Positions 1-10,926 of a DNA stretch of 64,000 nt are shown one piece after another (position 1 is the first letter of the stretch; the number at the start of each line of letters is the position of its first letter). The position numbers were made by a program, and so were the translations under genes. The stretch is taken from NCBI GenBank assembly GCA_030272585.1, contig BSYQ01000004.1:744001-808000 (forward strand). Reading direction: 5' to 3'. Source of the DNA: Bryopsis sp. KO-2023. Lineage: Eukaryota > Chlorophyta > Ulvophyceae > Bryopsidales > Bryopsidaceae. The notes under the pieces were generated by a model. It did not search any database, had not been told where the DNA came from, and saw only the letters and a program-made list of their open reading frames with translations.

Positions 1-640
1 GTCTGAGGCTGCATGTCATGAAAGGGGACTGAAAGGAACTTGGTAGTTTGATGGTCTGCAACACTGATGCAGACTGATGTTATGGCTTAGGATCAGTTTG
101 GATCAGGGTTGGAAGAAACGGTATAAGTTGTTGGGGCTTGGACATTCTTGTAACTTAACCTAACCTTAGTTTGGAACCTGATCTCGCCCTTGAACCTTGC
201 TAGGTTCAAGTGTCTCTCCCATGGTCGTTCAATAGAACGGCAGTTCAGACTGGCAGACCGGCAGGGTCGCAGTCTTCAATGGACTTGAGTGGAAAAAGCG
301 ATCTGCAGGGGCAGAGTCGTTACAGGTACGGTGTTCGAATCCTACTCGGTTCCCTTGGGTTTTGGGGACCCTGCGGGGGTCATTTTGTACGTCATCCACA
401 TGACGTTATTGCAACGTCGTTACGTTGTTGTAACGAACATCGTTACTCGAACCGTCTAGGGCGGTACAACAACGCCAGTGACACGTTGCAACAACGACCC
501 TTTAACGGGTGCCGGTCATTGGCGACAACGTATTGTACCGACCCGGTACCGATGTTGTACCGTAACGTGAAAATATCCGATACCGTACCGTAACGACCCC
601 TTACGGTACGGTACGGTTCGCACCGTGTTTTGGGGGTCGT
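1..640. repeat. CGTTAC / GGTACGG-rich repetitive tract
   Basis: No gene is recognisable here. From about 380 to 650 the sequence is built from variants of CGTTAC, GTTGCAACAACG and GGTACGGTACGG on both strands, with many short inverted copies. It is more GC-rich than the flanking spacers. This looks like a degenerate satellite or a terminal part of a transposable element. It abuts the end of the Patched-like coding remnant and may have truncated it. The family is unknown to me. The six-base motifs are visible; the mobile origin is inference. Confidence 0.4.
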
Positions 641-969
641 TACGGTACAGCCCAGCTCTGCACAATGGTCAAAATGACGAACACCACAACTCCACCTATC
701 AGGACATTTCTCACGGTTTCCCATGCAATCACCCTGAACCTATCGTAACAGAAACACGGGCGAATAGGCAATCGGGCTGAAAATCTCAGCCGCCGCCTCC
801 GAGGAATCCCTGAGTGCATCCACCACATCGATGGCCATATTCCCGTCCTCGATATCCACCGTGAACCCATCGAATGTTGTCGAAATGATTTTCGTGGCAT
901 CGTCGTCATAAACGACCAGGTCTCTGTAGTAAATCCCCGCCTCGTTGTTCAAGAAGAACCTGGTCCAAT
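641..969 (-). pseudogene. Patched/NPC1-like (sterol-sensing/RND) protein fragment
   Basis: After an AG acceptor at 971-970 the minus strand encodes a segment starting DWTRFFLNNEAGIYYRDLVV, passing through a mixed alpha/beta stretch and reaching FSPIAYSPVFL. A neighbouring frame then continues YDRFRVIAWETVRNVLIG followed by a hydrophobic helix (VVVFVILTIVQSW). This order is typical of the end of an extracellular loop and the following membrane span in Patched, Dispatched and NPC1 proteins. The two halves differ by one base near 739-742, so the copy is frameshifted or the assembly has an indel. Nothing of the family is seen further downstream in the window. The rest of the gene may lie outside, or be lost beside the repeat at 1-640. 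Confidence 0.5.
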
Positions 970-3268
970 CTGTGAAAGCTGTTGCATTGGGGGCTCGGCC
1001 TGTCGTGGCAATGCAAGACTCTGATGTTGAGGTTTTTTGAATTGCTGGCTTTTGCTTTTGCTTTTGAAAATTTTGGATATTTCTGGACGTCAGCGAAAGG
1101 CTGTGGGAGGGGATGGAAATCTATTGTTGGATGAATATGGAGTGTAAGTGTAGAAAATCGAACCAATTTTTGGAAAATGTACCAAATCCAGCAATGTTTG
1201 GTCGCCATTGTTGTTTATTCGTTTTTCTTTTCAATCTTTCACGTTCGTTGAATTTAGCTGAATCGACCTATGCATCTTTGCATTCTTGATGGTCTTAGTG
1301 TCTTTGTGGGTACACACAAAAGCCAATGGAATTTCAACATTAAAATACACATGTTTACATTTGTTTTTTACTGATCCTTGTAATAGGAGAATATCTCTCC
1401 TACACAATGTAATTGATGTTTGTTTGTTTGTTTGTTTGTTTGTTATGTTTGTTATGTTTGTTGAAAGGATGCCTTACCTGGCTGGAATGGCATCCCTTTA
1501 GTCGATAATCAGTAAATCGAATGACAATGCATTGGATAATGGAAAAAACTGTGGATAATCTCGGTTGCTTTGAACCTCCTTTTTTGGAAGGGATGGAGAT
1601 ATCTAATCCACATTTGGGATAATTGCAAGCAATCCAGCATGGTGGAGTATGCTTCTCTGAGGACTACAGAGGCAAGCAGCCCAGGGTGGTGAGTGGCGAA
1701 AGCTGTGAAAGCATTCCTGGAGCGATGAATAGAACTTGCCCACCTGGCAGCCGATCAGGTTCAAGGATGGAAAAGGGAATCCTGGATTCCTGCATCCAAC
1801 ATGAGCCTAAGTTGTCTAAGTTGGATGCTCTGGTGGGGGACAACAGTTGTGGAGCTACAAGCAACAAGGGTTTGAAGAGACTGATTGCACTTTTCTTCTA
1901 TCCAAGATTATGCAAACTAGAATATGTTTTGTTTTTACCTCATATCTTGACACGAGCATTGGCTGCCTGTTTTGAACATATCCAGAGTAAAACTGCAAAT
2001 TGCATTTCCAAAAAAATATAGATATAATATAGATATATCACCCCACAAAAAACACATAGGGTTCCAGAAAAACCCACCCAACAGTTGTCCTTCCCATCTC
2101 CCCATTCACGCTCAACACGTGTTTCCCAATTTTTTTTTCTCAAGAAAATATAGTTTCCACATCATTGATACAGGTGCATCTAGGATTCAAATTTCTTTCT
2201 CAATAATTCAACGAAGTAATGTAGACTGATCTCAATCTAACAAAAAAAACTTTAGGAACCTCTGATTAACCTTTCATCTACAAGAGTGTCTTAACAAGAT
2301 TTGGAACATTTTTATGTCGTCCAAGATACCATGTCCAAATCAAAATCAAAACGCCAGGATATTTCATTACATGCTTCAAAAGAAGGGCTAACACATCCCT
2401 TTTATTCTGCATCACTGACCCCTCACAAAAAAGTCACTCAAAGAGTGTGAATTTTTCCATCTATTTCCCCCTGGATATTGACTCAACACCGAGTCAAATG
2501 TAAAGATAAAAACCAAAACCAAGAAGCATCAATATTTCCAAACCTCCAAAACATGCACTGCAATTTAAAGACACAAAAAAAGAGAACCTCGAATCTTAAC
2601 CCGTTTCCCAATAATATTTCATTAGCATGGAAATTTCATCATAAAAGCAAAAACATTGCGTTGTTCATAATGTGGTGGTTGCATCTCAGGCGTCAAGACC
2701 TGGTCTCTGACTCGATCAACCATAACCCAAAATAAAACCCAAAATGAAAGTTGAAGATCTCCCCAAAGTGGATATATTATAATCATCACACTCCAATCAC
2801 AATTTCACCTGCGACCAGACTCTCGAGAGAAAAAAATTATCGCCATGGGCAATCTCGAACTTCCACACAAAAACACCCATTCAAGCATTGCAAACAGATA
2901 CTATAAAAAAAAGGTGAGGCCTGGATTTATTCCCATTGGGTTGATGCCGTCAAAAACATCGTTTCTTGAACACCAAAAAGCCTACCAAAATCTAGAAAAA
3001 GGGGTTCTTAAAACAAAAAAAGGAATTTGATGCTTCGAATGATTTTTTGCCCTCATCCCATTTGACAATGTACAAATAAACTTCCGAGGAGAAATCCGTT
3101 TGGTTTATTTATTAGCTCATCTCCATTTCTCGCGAGACCTGCGAGAACCTAAATTCAATCAAAACAAAAGAGAGCTTTTTCACTTTTTTTTTCCCATAAA
3201 CATGACACATTTTGCAAGAGGAGCAGTGACCTGAAAATCACATTCCTGGTGTGATATGTATAGAAGTC
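970..3268. other. Gene-poor spacer with one dispersed repeat
   Basis: About 2.3 kb without a supportable gene, apart from the repeat copy at 1362-1462. Short open frames occur (for example 1623-2021 on the plus strand) but have no recognisable motif or splice structure. From about 2000 on it is AT-rich with A and T runs. Upstream exons of the Patched-like fragment could lie in the first few hundred bases but I could not identify them. Confidence 0.5.
1362..1462 (+). repeat. Interspersed repeat with hairpin and (TTTG)n tail, copy A
   Basis: The order is ACTGATCCTTGTAATAGGAG, a small hairpin (AGGAGA...TCTCTCCT), ACACAATGTAATTGATG, then about five TTTG units. The same series occurs inverted at 9694-9769, with only a few differences. 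The shared tail GTAATTGATGTTTGTTTG also occurs at 15415-15440. A conserved 3' hairpin followed by a short microsatellite is the usual form of a LINE or SINE 3' end. The class assignment is inference. Confidence 0.6.
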
Positions 3269-4479
3269 TTAAACAGATGGCAGTGCCCCTTGGACTCCTT
3301 CTGGTCGCTCAAAACGCTCGTCCAGCACCACCATTTCACCCTCCTTGAGCTTTCTGCCCAAGTGATGCCTGTTTTCCAAATAGCTGGAGGGGCAGGCCAC
3401 AGGACGGTACTTCAGTCCAATCACACCATAGTGACGAGGAGCCAGCTTGTCGAAAGTGTGGTATGAAAGATCAAAATGGTCCATATCACCACAGCACCTG
3501 CAGAACACAACAAATGAACAATCTGGTCAACCCAGGTCTACACCCCAGACAGACATAGATAAAAAAAGGCCCCCAATTTGTTCCCACATCAGCAAATATT
3601 CTCACAGCACTTGATCAGTTGATATACTCTGCAAGAGAACATGATCAGTTGATATACTCTCCAACAGAACATGGAAAATGAATCCAAGGGCCATCCAGGA
3701 ACTTACCACCTCTTGTTGGAGTACGAGTTTCCAGAGTAGTTGCATGGGCAGCTGTCCACAATCGTGACAGTCACGACCTTCCATGGATCATAACAGGCGC
3801 TCGACCTCTCCAAGTGATTCCCATAGTTGTCCTTGAAGTTCATGGGCTCGCACTTAACCTCATAGCACTTACTGCATTCACATCGCATACAAGTTTTTCT
3901 CAACCCACGACACGAAAGAAATTGCGATCGCCCGCGCACTTCTCGATTCTCGGGTCGAGCATTGAACAAATCACCATCTACAACAGAAAAGCGATACCTA
4001 CCCACAACTCCAGTTGTACTCGTAATGGGAATCGGGGATGGCGGCCACGTCCCAGCCTGTTCCCTGGAATCGCATCCAAACACAACCTTCAGACCACAGG
4101 AAAAATCTCCAAAACCGAAATCATGCCGCGCGACACACGAAACATGCTAGAAAACATAGCTTGCACGTGCTCTACCTGCCAATAATCGATGTTGCCGTAA
4201 CCGCAGCTCCCTCTACATGAATCAGGAAACGATAACTGGCGATTAGCGCTCTGGGGGCGTGGACACGACTCAAAATCGAGAGATACGGGGCCACAGGGTG
4301 TAGCAAGACAAGAAACCGATGCTGTTTATGAGCGAGGCGGCTCACGTGTGGATGCTCCACCAGATTCCGTAGAACGTCGCTCGTCCAGTGCGCCAGCCGT
4401 CTCCAGCTTCAACGAGACCAGCAAGGGGCGACGCCAAAAAGCACACCAAAGCCACCATCATCTTGTTGAAGGCCACCAT
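3269..4479 (-). CDS. Single-domain expansin (DPBB), secreted
   Basis: Five exons join in phase: 4479-4346, 4212-4176, 4063-4002, 3898-3707 and 3497-3269, giving 217 residues. The start ATG gives a signal peptide (MVAFNKMMVALVCFLASP...). The mature protein begins GDGWRTGRATFYG and carries GSCGYGNIDYW, TGWDVAAIPDSHYEYNWSCG, KCYEVKC, VDSCPCN and CCGDMDHFDLS. These are the cysteines and HFD motif of the double-psi beta-barrel of expansins, which loosens cell walls without hydrolysis. Plant expansins have about 250 residues and a second CBM63 domain; here only about 50 residues follow the HFD motif, without the aromatic-rich CBM63 pattern. It therefore resembles single-domain expansin-like or natriuretic-peptide-type proteins. 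Intron 4 contains a 30-bp tandem duplication. Family is secure; wall substrate is not known. Confidence 0.88.
3613..3672. repeat. 30-bp tandem duplication in expansin intron
   Basis: Two adjacent 30-bp units beginning GATCAGTTGATATACTCT differ at two or three bases. They lie inside the last intron of the expansin gene (3706-3498). A recent slippage or duplication event is the simplest reading. Confidence 0.85.
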
Positions 4480-4926
4480 GATTTTTTCTTTCTGAATTGG
4501 ACTACGGGAATCGACTCGAAAACCTTTCCGGTGGGCAGAGATTCACCAAAACGTTTTCGGGTGGGGGGCGACTTCCTTTCACCAATCACCAGCCGATCCA
4601 CACAAGTCGAAACCCGAAAGTCCAATTCTGATTGCGAGTGTGGATGGCTGGGCATAAATGGGTAGCCCGACGCATCGTAAACCAAAGGATATGACGGCCA
4701 ACAACTCTGTGTCAAATCCAGACCGCTGACGGGCATCTCGGTTCCTAAGTTCTGGCCAGTCGCTTCGGCGATCAACCATTCCTTTTCTTTGGCGTGTTTG
4801 ATGAAAGGGAGCGGCATGACATCCGATACTCGGTCGGCCCCCCTCGTGGCGTCGTCAATATTGGGCGTCATCATTCATGCCACCCCTATCGCTTGCTATG
4901 CAGGACTTCGATATTTCGCTTTTTTT

Positions 4927-4956
4927 TTTTTTCGTTTCTAATTGGAAACGAAAAAA
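4927..4956. repeat. 12-bp perfect inverted repeat
   Basis: TTTTTTCGTTTC at 4927-4938 is the reverse complement of GAAACGAAAAAA at 4945-4956, with a six-base loop. It lies in the spacer upstream of the expansin gene. It may be the relic of a small foldback element or a transcription signal; I cannot tell which. Confidence 0.6.
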
Positions 4957-5563
4957 ATGTGTTGTTTGCGCAGTCGACAAAAGTGCGCGCGCTCTCAGAG
5001 ACGTCGCGACAAGACGTCGCGTCCAGATCTGTGGGGCTGCAGCCGCCGCCTTTGATGATGAAGATAATGATGACTTAGGTGCAGCGATGTCGCGGTTCAA
5101 GAATTTTTGAGGATGGAGTGCCAAATTTTCCCAGAAATGGAAACAAACTGACCATTGAACAACAAGTTCAATATCTGTCGACACGAGGGCTGATTCTGGG
5201 TAGAGTCTGCATTTGATCAAGTGGTGTAGGTATGGAAAGCTGTCAAAAACTGTTTAAAAACTGAAAGGGAAAAAAATCAACTTTTCTTACAATCTTTACT
5301 TTTTTCTTCTCTTGTTCCTGCCATGAACCTTTTTCTGCAGTGTTGTGTTCCCATATATGTTTTTTTGACCCTATTTAAGAGGACAGATGCAGAAAAATGC
5401 CGAAAAAAAAAATGCTGATCTTTTGCCATACTCATACAAGTGTCTGACACAGATGTCGTGGACCAGCGGTGTGGAGTCAAAGCCATTTTTGCACTCAGGC
5501 AGCCAATCGAGGTATGCATGGACACAAACAACAATGGCATGGAAGTGCAATGAGATTTCTGCC

Positions 5564-5592
5564 TCCAGTCGAGAGGAGTATTATCAATGATT
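5564..5592 (+). repeat. Dispersed short repeat, copy 1
   Basis: The string TCCAGTCGAGAGGAGT then (A/T)(T/C)TATCAATGAT occurs here and at 9286-9313, with two or three mismatches over about 28 bases. Both copies are on the plus strand in non-coding DNA. This suggests two relics of one dispersed element. Confidence 0.5.
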
Positions 5593-6531
5593 GACGGAAT
5601 GGCACAGTCAGTGATGTTGCTGTGCAACTTCAGTTTTCGTATGGGCTTTTCCATACTTGTTGGAGAACACTGTCTTGTTACTCGGAGACAGGGGAATGCA
5701 GGGATGTTTGCTGTTCGATGTGACAGCCTTTGTACTTTCCACCACTGTAAAATTATTACAACCGACAATAAGATAAACCTTTTGAAAACTATGTCACAAA
5801 AGAACCCCAGAAAAACCGACCCAAAATTTTACAATTGTTCTTCCTTTGCAAAGGAAGAAAATGAAGACTCCACCATCCAGGATCCCAACCCCCCATGAAG
5901 AAAAAGGGACAAACAGATAAAAAAATACAATGGAACTCCAAGCGATATAGGTGTACACCCATCTGTTTTCAAGTGTAAACAAATTCCTAAGATTCCTAAG
6001 ATATGGGTGTTGTTTCCACAACCGAGGCCTCTGCCTAGAACAAAACCTTCCAAATATTGCCCCTCTAAAGAGAAACAGGTCTGGTTACACTGGTTATGAC
6101 ATGAGCGAGTCGCCCCTCGAGCAATATGTGGTGGTGGCTGCTCCTGCTTTCTTATTTGTGCAGTTGCGCTACAATTTTTACACTTTCCCTCCATCATCAT
6201 CGCTCAATTAAATCCAAGAAAGACAAAAACATCACGTTCCAGTAAAATTTGATGTATGGGGTTGCCGCAAGTTAAAACCACCTTGCTTGCTACGCCTTCC
6301 TCAGTTCAGCACTTCCTCAGTTCAGCACGAGATCTCGAAAATTGTACAAAATAGCTTTGATTTATAATATTTGTGGAAGTACACCCTATTCATGCCCCCA
6401 AGAAACAAAATAAAAGAACAAAAGTAAAAACATTTAGTCATTGAGTAAGCTACAGAGTTGGAAGAAACCGTACACAGCCCCCATAAAAAATGATTCGGCT
6501 GCCCACCCAGACCTGGGCATGGAAAAGATTT

Positions 6532-8899
6532 CTAGTCAAAGAGGGCATGGATCTCATCCACCCCTTTCTCGCACTGCTCAACATCACAAAAAGGTCTGTC
6601 GCTCGAGAGGAGACAATGACAGACTTGATCTCTTGGGATCTCTCCATCTTCGCTCGCAATTGTTTTGTCAGCTCCTTTGCTCAAGAGGGCCTCAATGTTA
6701 GCTTTTCGACCATAAAAAGCTGCATAGTGGAGAGGAACTTCTCCCTCGGAGTCTTTTGCATCGACATCAGCACCGCCATCAATCAGTGCATTGATGACCT
6801 CAGCATTATCGCTTTTCCTTGTGGCAAACATGAGCGGTACAATTCCTCTATCATTCTTCACATTTACATCTGCCCCTCTGGCGATGAGCTCTTCCACCAC
6901 AGGAAGAAACCCTTTCTCCCCAGCTATGACGAGGGGTGTTGCTCCGGTTCTCAACAAAGGGGCATCAATTTCAGCTCCATTGTCCAGAAAGAACTGTACA
7001 GTGTTCAACTGACCACCTTCCGCTGCTGAGTACAGAGGAGTTGCCCCACCACTGGTCTCATCAACGTTCATTCCTTGGTCAATCAAAACTTGCAAAACCT
7101 CGGTGTGCCCATGAAATCCTCCCCAATCGAGGGCATTGTGACCACCATCAGTAGTAGCCTCAATATCTGCACCTTTCTCGATCAAGAAAAGGATTATGTC
7201 TGGATGACCATTCTGGGCAGCATATAGAAGAGCTGTTGTTCCAGAAGTTCCTTTTGCTTCGAGATCGACTCCATTCTCCACCTCCTGTTTCACAACTTCA
7301 ATGTCCCCATCGACAGCGGCTTTCAAAAATCTGAGAGGATTTCCTCCTGATGCTTTATCATCATCAGCTGGGGACGGCGAAGGAGGAGGAGGTTTAGATG
7401 TCTCTTTTGGCTCCTTTTGTTTCTGCATCAGCTCAACAAGAAATCTCAAGTGCTTTTGTTCCACAGATTTAAAAGTGGAGTTCAAAAATATTAAAATCCA
7501 AGGGCGTGGAGGGTATCATCCCAATCATGACAAATCATCCAATGCACATGTAATTTTAACACGAACCCACACGTCCAGGCTATTTCTGCTCACTGGCCTC
7601 ATTCCCACAGGCAGAAAATGACAAATAAACACACCAAGTGTCAGTCAGGTTGTTACCTTTGGCGGCTTTTCCTTGCTGGGTGGATCAGGAGATTCTTCTG
7701 CTGATTTTCCGGATACTTCAGTTGCTGTGCTACCCTTACCCTTCAAAAGAAGAAAAACAAACAATAAAGGGTAGCAGTCCTGAAAGCCTCAAGATCGACG
7801 AACTGGTCCAATGTTGGCCAATTTGAGATTGAAAAGCAAGACCTCACCATCTTTTCATCAATCCATCCACGGAAAAAACTGACCCTCGTGAACACTCCTG
7901 GCTTTATTTTTCCCTTTTCACTCTCTCCACAATCATTTGGTCCAAAAGACACCAGCCCCACCAGCAAATCAAATCCTGGGTTGCCATTTTCAAGACCTCC
8001 CTCCGCATCAGGGATCACCAAAGGACCTCCAGAATCCCCTGTGACAAAAATGGAAAGTGAATCTAGTGAAGGAAAGTTGAATTGGGACTCCACAAAAATT
8101 GGCTGGAATCCGACACTCGACGTCAGCCAAACCTTGGCATGGTGCTTGGGAATTCGCATGAGCACACAGCATGCTCTCCTTGACTTGACTCCACACATTT
8201 TGGCAATTGCTGTTCCTGACATACTCCAGCTTGTCGGCGAGCTGCAGGACTGCTGGAAGGGGTCCTAGATTAGAAATTCTCCCCCATCCGACCCCCATCA
8301 CGAATTGACTGATTCCAGGCTCGTGGGTTGAGTGGGGTAGTCTGAGATATGTCTTCGTTGCTTCCGTTTCCAGCAACAGCAAGGCAATATCATTGCCGTC
8401 GTCCACATTGCCGGTCCAGCCCTCATGGAGGAACAAATTCACCGACTTGATCACCTGTATTCAACAAGATTACCTCGTTGGCCGCACTTTTTGCGACGAG
8501 CACCCACAGGAAAGGGGGCACAGGGAGTTTACCTCAGCGCTTGCAGGATCTTCTATTCCATAGGCACCCACGTACACAATGGGTGTAGCACCAACAGATT
8601 CCGAACCGGTCACACAATGCGCCGCGGTCAGCACCCATTTGGTGCCGATCAGCACTCCACCGCAACCGTGCACTCGGGTGCCATCCATTCTCAGCGAGCA
8701 TGCATACGGAAACCTGTCTTCAGGAGCGTCTTGTCCCCCCTGCGCAGACAATACTCCACTGAGAAAAGAAGCGATGAAATTCACATGACAACGAATTGCA
8801 GAGCTAGCGCTCGAGCGCTCACCACAAAAAACTCCCCCGCGTCGACGTCCTGCAACAGTGTCCTTGCAATATGTGATACGCCGCCGCCATTGTCTGCAT
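6532..8899 (-). CDS. Chymotrypsin-fold serine protease fused to ankyrin repeats
   Basis: Six exons join in phase: 8899 or 8890-8823, 8758-8533, 8454-8133, 8038-7848, 7740-7657 and 7452-6532 (about 603-606 residues). Exons 2-4 encode an S1 protease: GGQDAPEDRFPYACSL, LTAAHC (His), GNDIALL (Asp), GDSGGPLV (Ser) and KPGVFTRVS. The residue at the 189 position is Ala (APCQGDS), so Arg/Lys specificity is unlikely. Exon 5 is a Pro/Glu/Lys linker. Exon 6 carries about six ankyrin repeats (NGHPDIILFLIEKGADIEAT and so on) and the stop. Without the intron after IDEKM the protease frame would stop at 7743, and exon 6 has no early in-frame ATG, which supports fusion. The first exon has no clear signal peptide and is the weakest part. 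Two separate genes remain the alternative. No transcript evidence. Confidence 0.7.
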
Positions 8900-9285
8900 T
8901 CTGTAGGTAGATCTATGGAAAGTCAATTATCGAGAACCTCTCATCGAATCCACCGCGAGGCCATTCACACGAATCGACATGAATCCAGTGTTATCCCTAC
9001 ACACGCTGTGTTACCTCAGCCAACCGTCCCCGATCGATCGCAGCACCCAAAGGTCCTGCAAGCAGGCAACCAACAGCCTGTTAATGTATCGGTCCTAGTA
9101 CAGTTTCGAAAGCGCCGACAGAAATCCTTGTCGAAGTGCTGCGATACGCTACCCTACCGCCTTTTACATGAGGAATCAACGCCACCAACCAAAGAACCAG
9201 CTGAGGAAAAAGCATTTTTGCTTTCTGACCTCCGAGCATGAGATTTCCCTATTTACACGAGACGGAGGAGAGGGAGGTGGAAAAG

Positions 9286-9313
9286 TCCAGTCGAGAGGAG
9301 TTCTATCAATGAT
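9286..9313 (+). repeat. Dispersed short repeat, copy 2
   Basis: Second copy of the TCCAGTCGAGAGGAGT element seen at 5564-5592. The similarity fades after about 28 bases, so the boundaries are not defined. Confidence 0.5.
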
Positions 9314-9574
9314 CAGCTATGGTACAACGTACGTGTAGCTGGGTGTGTCCTTTCCGACTTCCACAGTAGCTTCTCCACTTCAGTGTGTTTGCACACTTCA
9401 GAGAAGGTTTTAGGAGATCCGCGTTTCTCCTCCACAGCAAAAGTGGGATGATTTGATTTGTTTTATTTTCGGAAATGTGGTCCAGCCGGAACTTCCAACA
9501 TTGTCTTGATTTTTCGTGTTATTTCCAAATGTACCTGTTTAAGTTGCAGGAAAGCTAGGACGAATGGCCCAGCT

Positions 9575-9693
9575 ACAAACAAACAAACAAACAAACAAAC
9601 ATAATTACATGCGAAGATGCCGCCCGGCATCTAATGCACAAAAGTACAACAAAATGTAGTTTGCAGCAGCCACAGAGATCTCGTCCCTTTGAG
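9575..9693 (-). repeat. (TTTG)n-tailed repeat with GATGCC hairpin, copy C
   Basis: Read on the minus strand, the unit contains ACATTTTGTTGTACTTTTGTG, a perfect foldback GATGCCGGGCGGCATC, then TGTAATTATG and about six TTTG units. It directly abuts copy B, whose own tail ends where this body begins. A polymerase-slippage tail after a hairpin is typical of non-LTR retrotransposon 3' ends. Family not recognised. Confidence 0.5.
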
Positions 9694-9769
9694 ACAAACA
9701 AACAAACAAACATCAATTACATTGTGTAGGAGAGACTTTCTCCTATTACAAGGATCAGTAAAAAAACCA
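9694..9769 (-). repeat. Interspersed repeat with hairpin and (TTTG)n tail, copy B
   Basis: Inverted counterpart of the copy at 1362-1462, with the same start (ACTGATCCTTGTAATAGGAG), hairpin and TGTAATTGATGTTTG tail. It is only a few bases different over about 70 positions, implying a recently active or conserved family. Confidence 0.6.
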
Positions 9770-10511
9770 AATCCCTTTGAGAAGTGCCTCCCCCAAATAA
9801 ACTGTTGTTGTTAATGTCCCTTTACCCAGAGCCATCTTTTGATCGATGGGATGATTCATTCAATGAATGCATTGTTGCCAGAGAGGTCGCCCAGCATACA
9901 GCACGCGATCAAACTTCAACTCAGTGCAAATGAAGCCTGGAAAATAAAAGGAACCTGCGTTGACGAAAAACGCAACCCAAAGTTGATCTTCCTTTAAAAA
10001 AACAAATTCCATTGCGATGTAAATCATAGAAAAGGACTCATTGCTTTACAAACAAACCAAAAACAAATCTCGATCTCGAGGTTTTCGTTCAGCCCCACTT
10101 CCATCGAGAAGATCTAGGGAGGGAAATCCAACACATCTCTTCTGACATGCCAAAACATGCAACACAGAGACTCAGAAGCGACATCGGTTACCTGGCGGAT
10201 TCAAGAAACCAGACGTTGTAAATGCCAGTGTTGGTTGGCGGATAGCAACTCATTCACAAGTTTCAATATACCGCAAGAAATTTCCCATCGTTCCTCGGCA
10301 GAACCCATTACTAATCCTTTTTGCTTTCTGCTTCGTGCCTGGACAGATAAGAGCCCACATCTGGAAGACAGTTCCCATTCCTGCCACCTCAATCTCTAAA
10401 TTCCTTTGGGCTTTACTCACTTTACCTCTTGGATATAGTAAGTACTACGTCCCAAGGTAGTCATACCTCGGATCTATGCCGACCTATTTAACATGACCAC
10501 ATCCGCAGACT

Positions 10512-10536
10512 GTGGTTGTTGAATCTGAACAACCAC
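10512..10536. repeat. 9-bp perfect hairpin
   Basis: GTGGTTGTT at 10512-10520 is complementary to AACAACCAC at 10528-10536, with a seven-base loop. It lies in non-coding DNA without a T tract, so a terminator role is not suggested. Confidence 0.5.
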
Positions 10537-10926
10537 CAAGAATTACAATATGTCGAAAAGAGGCCACCTGAATGACATTCAGTGCTGGTAGGAATTGAAA
10601 AAAGAAGTGGAGCTGAATGCAAGAATCAGATTGGCTTTGGTTGGTGTTTCATTCGGGCAAATTGTCGGAAAAGGTGTAGCGCACGCTCCAACTTCTTTGC
10701 AACGTAGCTGAAGCTTCACGGAATGAAAAGATCAGTTGCCACGCAGCTTCATTCACACATCCCCCTGTCACTGGCTGACTCTTTAGTAGTCTGGTTTTGT
10801 CGTTCATAACAAGAGAACTCCGTCGAACACACACACGGGCGAACGGCGTTTCTCGGAAAGAAAGTGCTCTTGTTCCTAAGTACGCACAGATCTGAACTTG
10901 GGCCAAGCTTGCAGCGAGGTGTAACA

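Larger units (their letters stand above)
4480..6531. other. Spacer upstream of expansin, no recognised gene
   Basis: About 2 kb between the expansin start and the end of the protease-ankyrin gene. It holds a 12-bp inverted repeat at 4927-4956 and one copy of the TCCAGTCGAGAGGAGT repeat at 5564-5592. A 163-codon open frame at 5277-5768 on the minus strand has no family motif and an unremarkable composition, so I do not call it. The segment next to 4480 presumably contains the expansin promoter, but no element stands out. Confidence 0.5.
8900..10926. other. Repeat-bearing spacer
   Basis: About 2 kb with no gene I can support. It contains the second copy of the TCCAGTCGAGAGGAGT repeat, two inverted (TTTG)n-tailed repeats and a nine-base perfect hairpin at 10512-10536. 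The part just above 8900 should hold the promoter of the protease-ankyrin gene. A minus-strand open frame at 10201-10392 looks peptide-like but matches no family I know. Confidence 0.5.

Noticed and set aside
300-360. TTCGAATCC T-arm-like sequence suggesting a tRNA gene
   Set aside because: Flanking bases do not form the T stem and no cloverleaf can be drawn.
5277-5768. 163-codon open frame on the minus strand
   Set aside because: No conserved motif, no splice pattern, and composition like the surrounding spacer.
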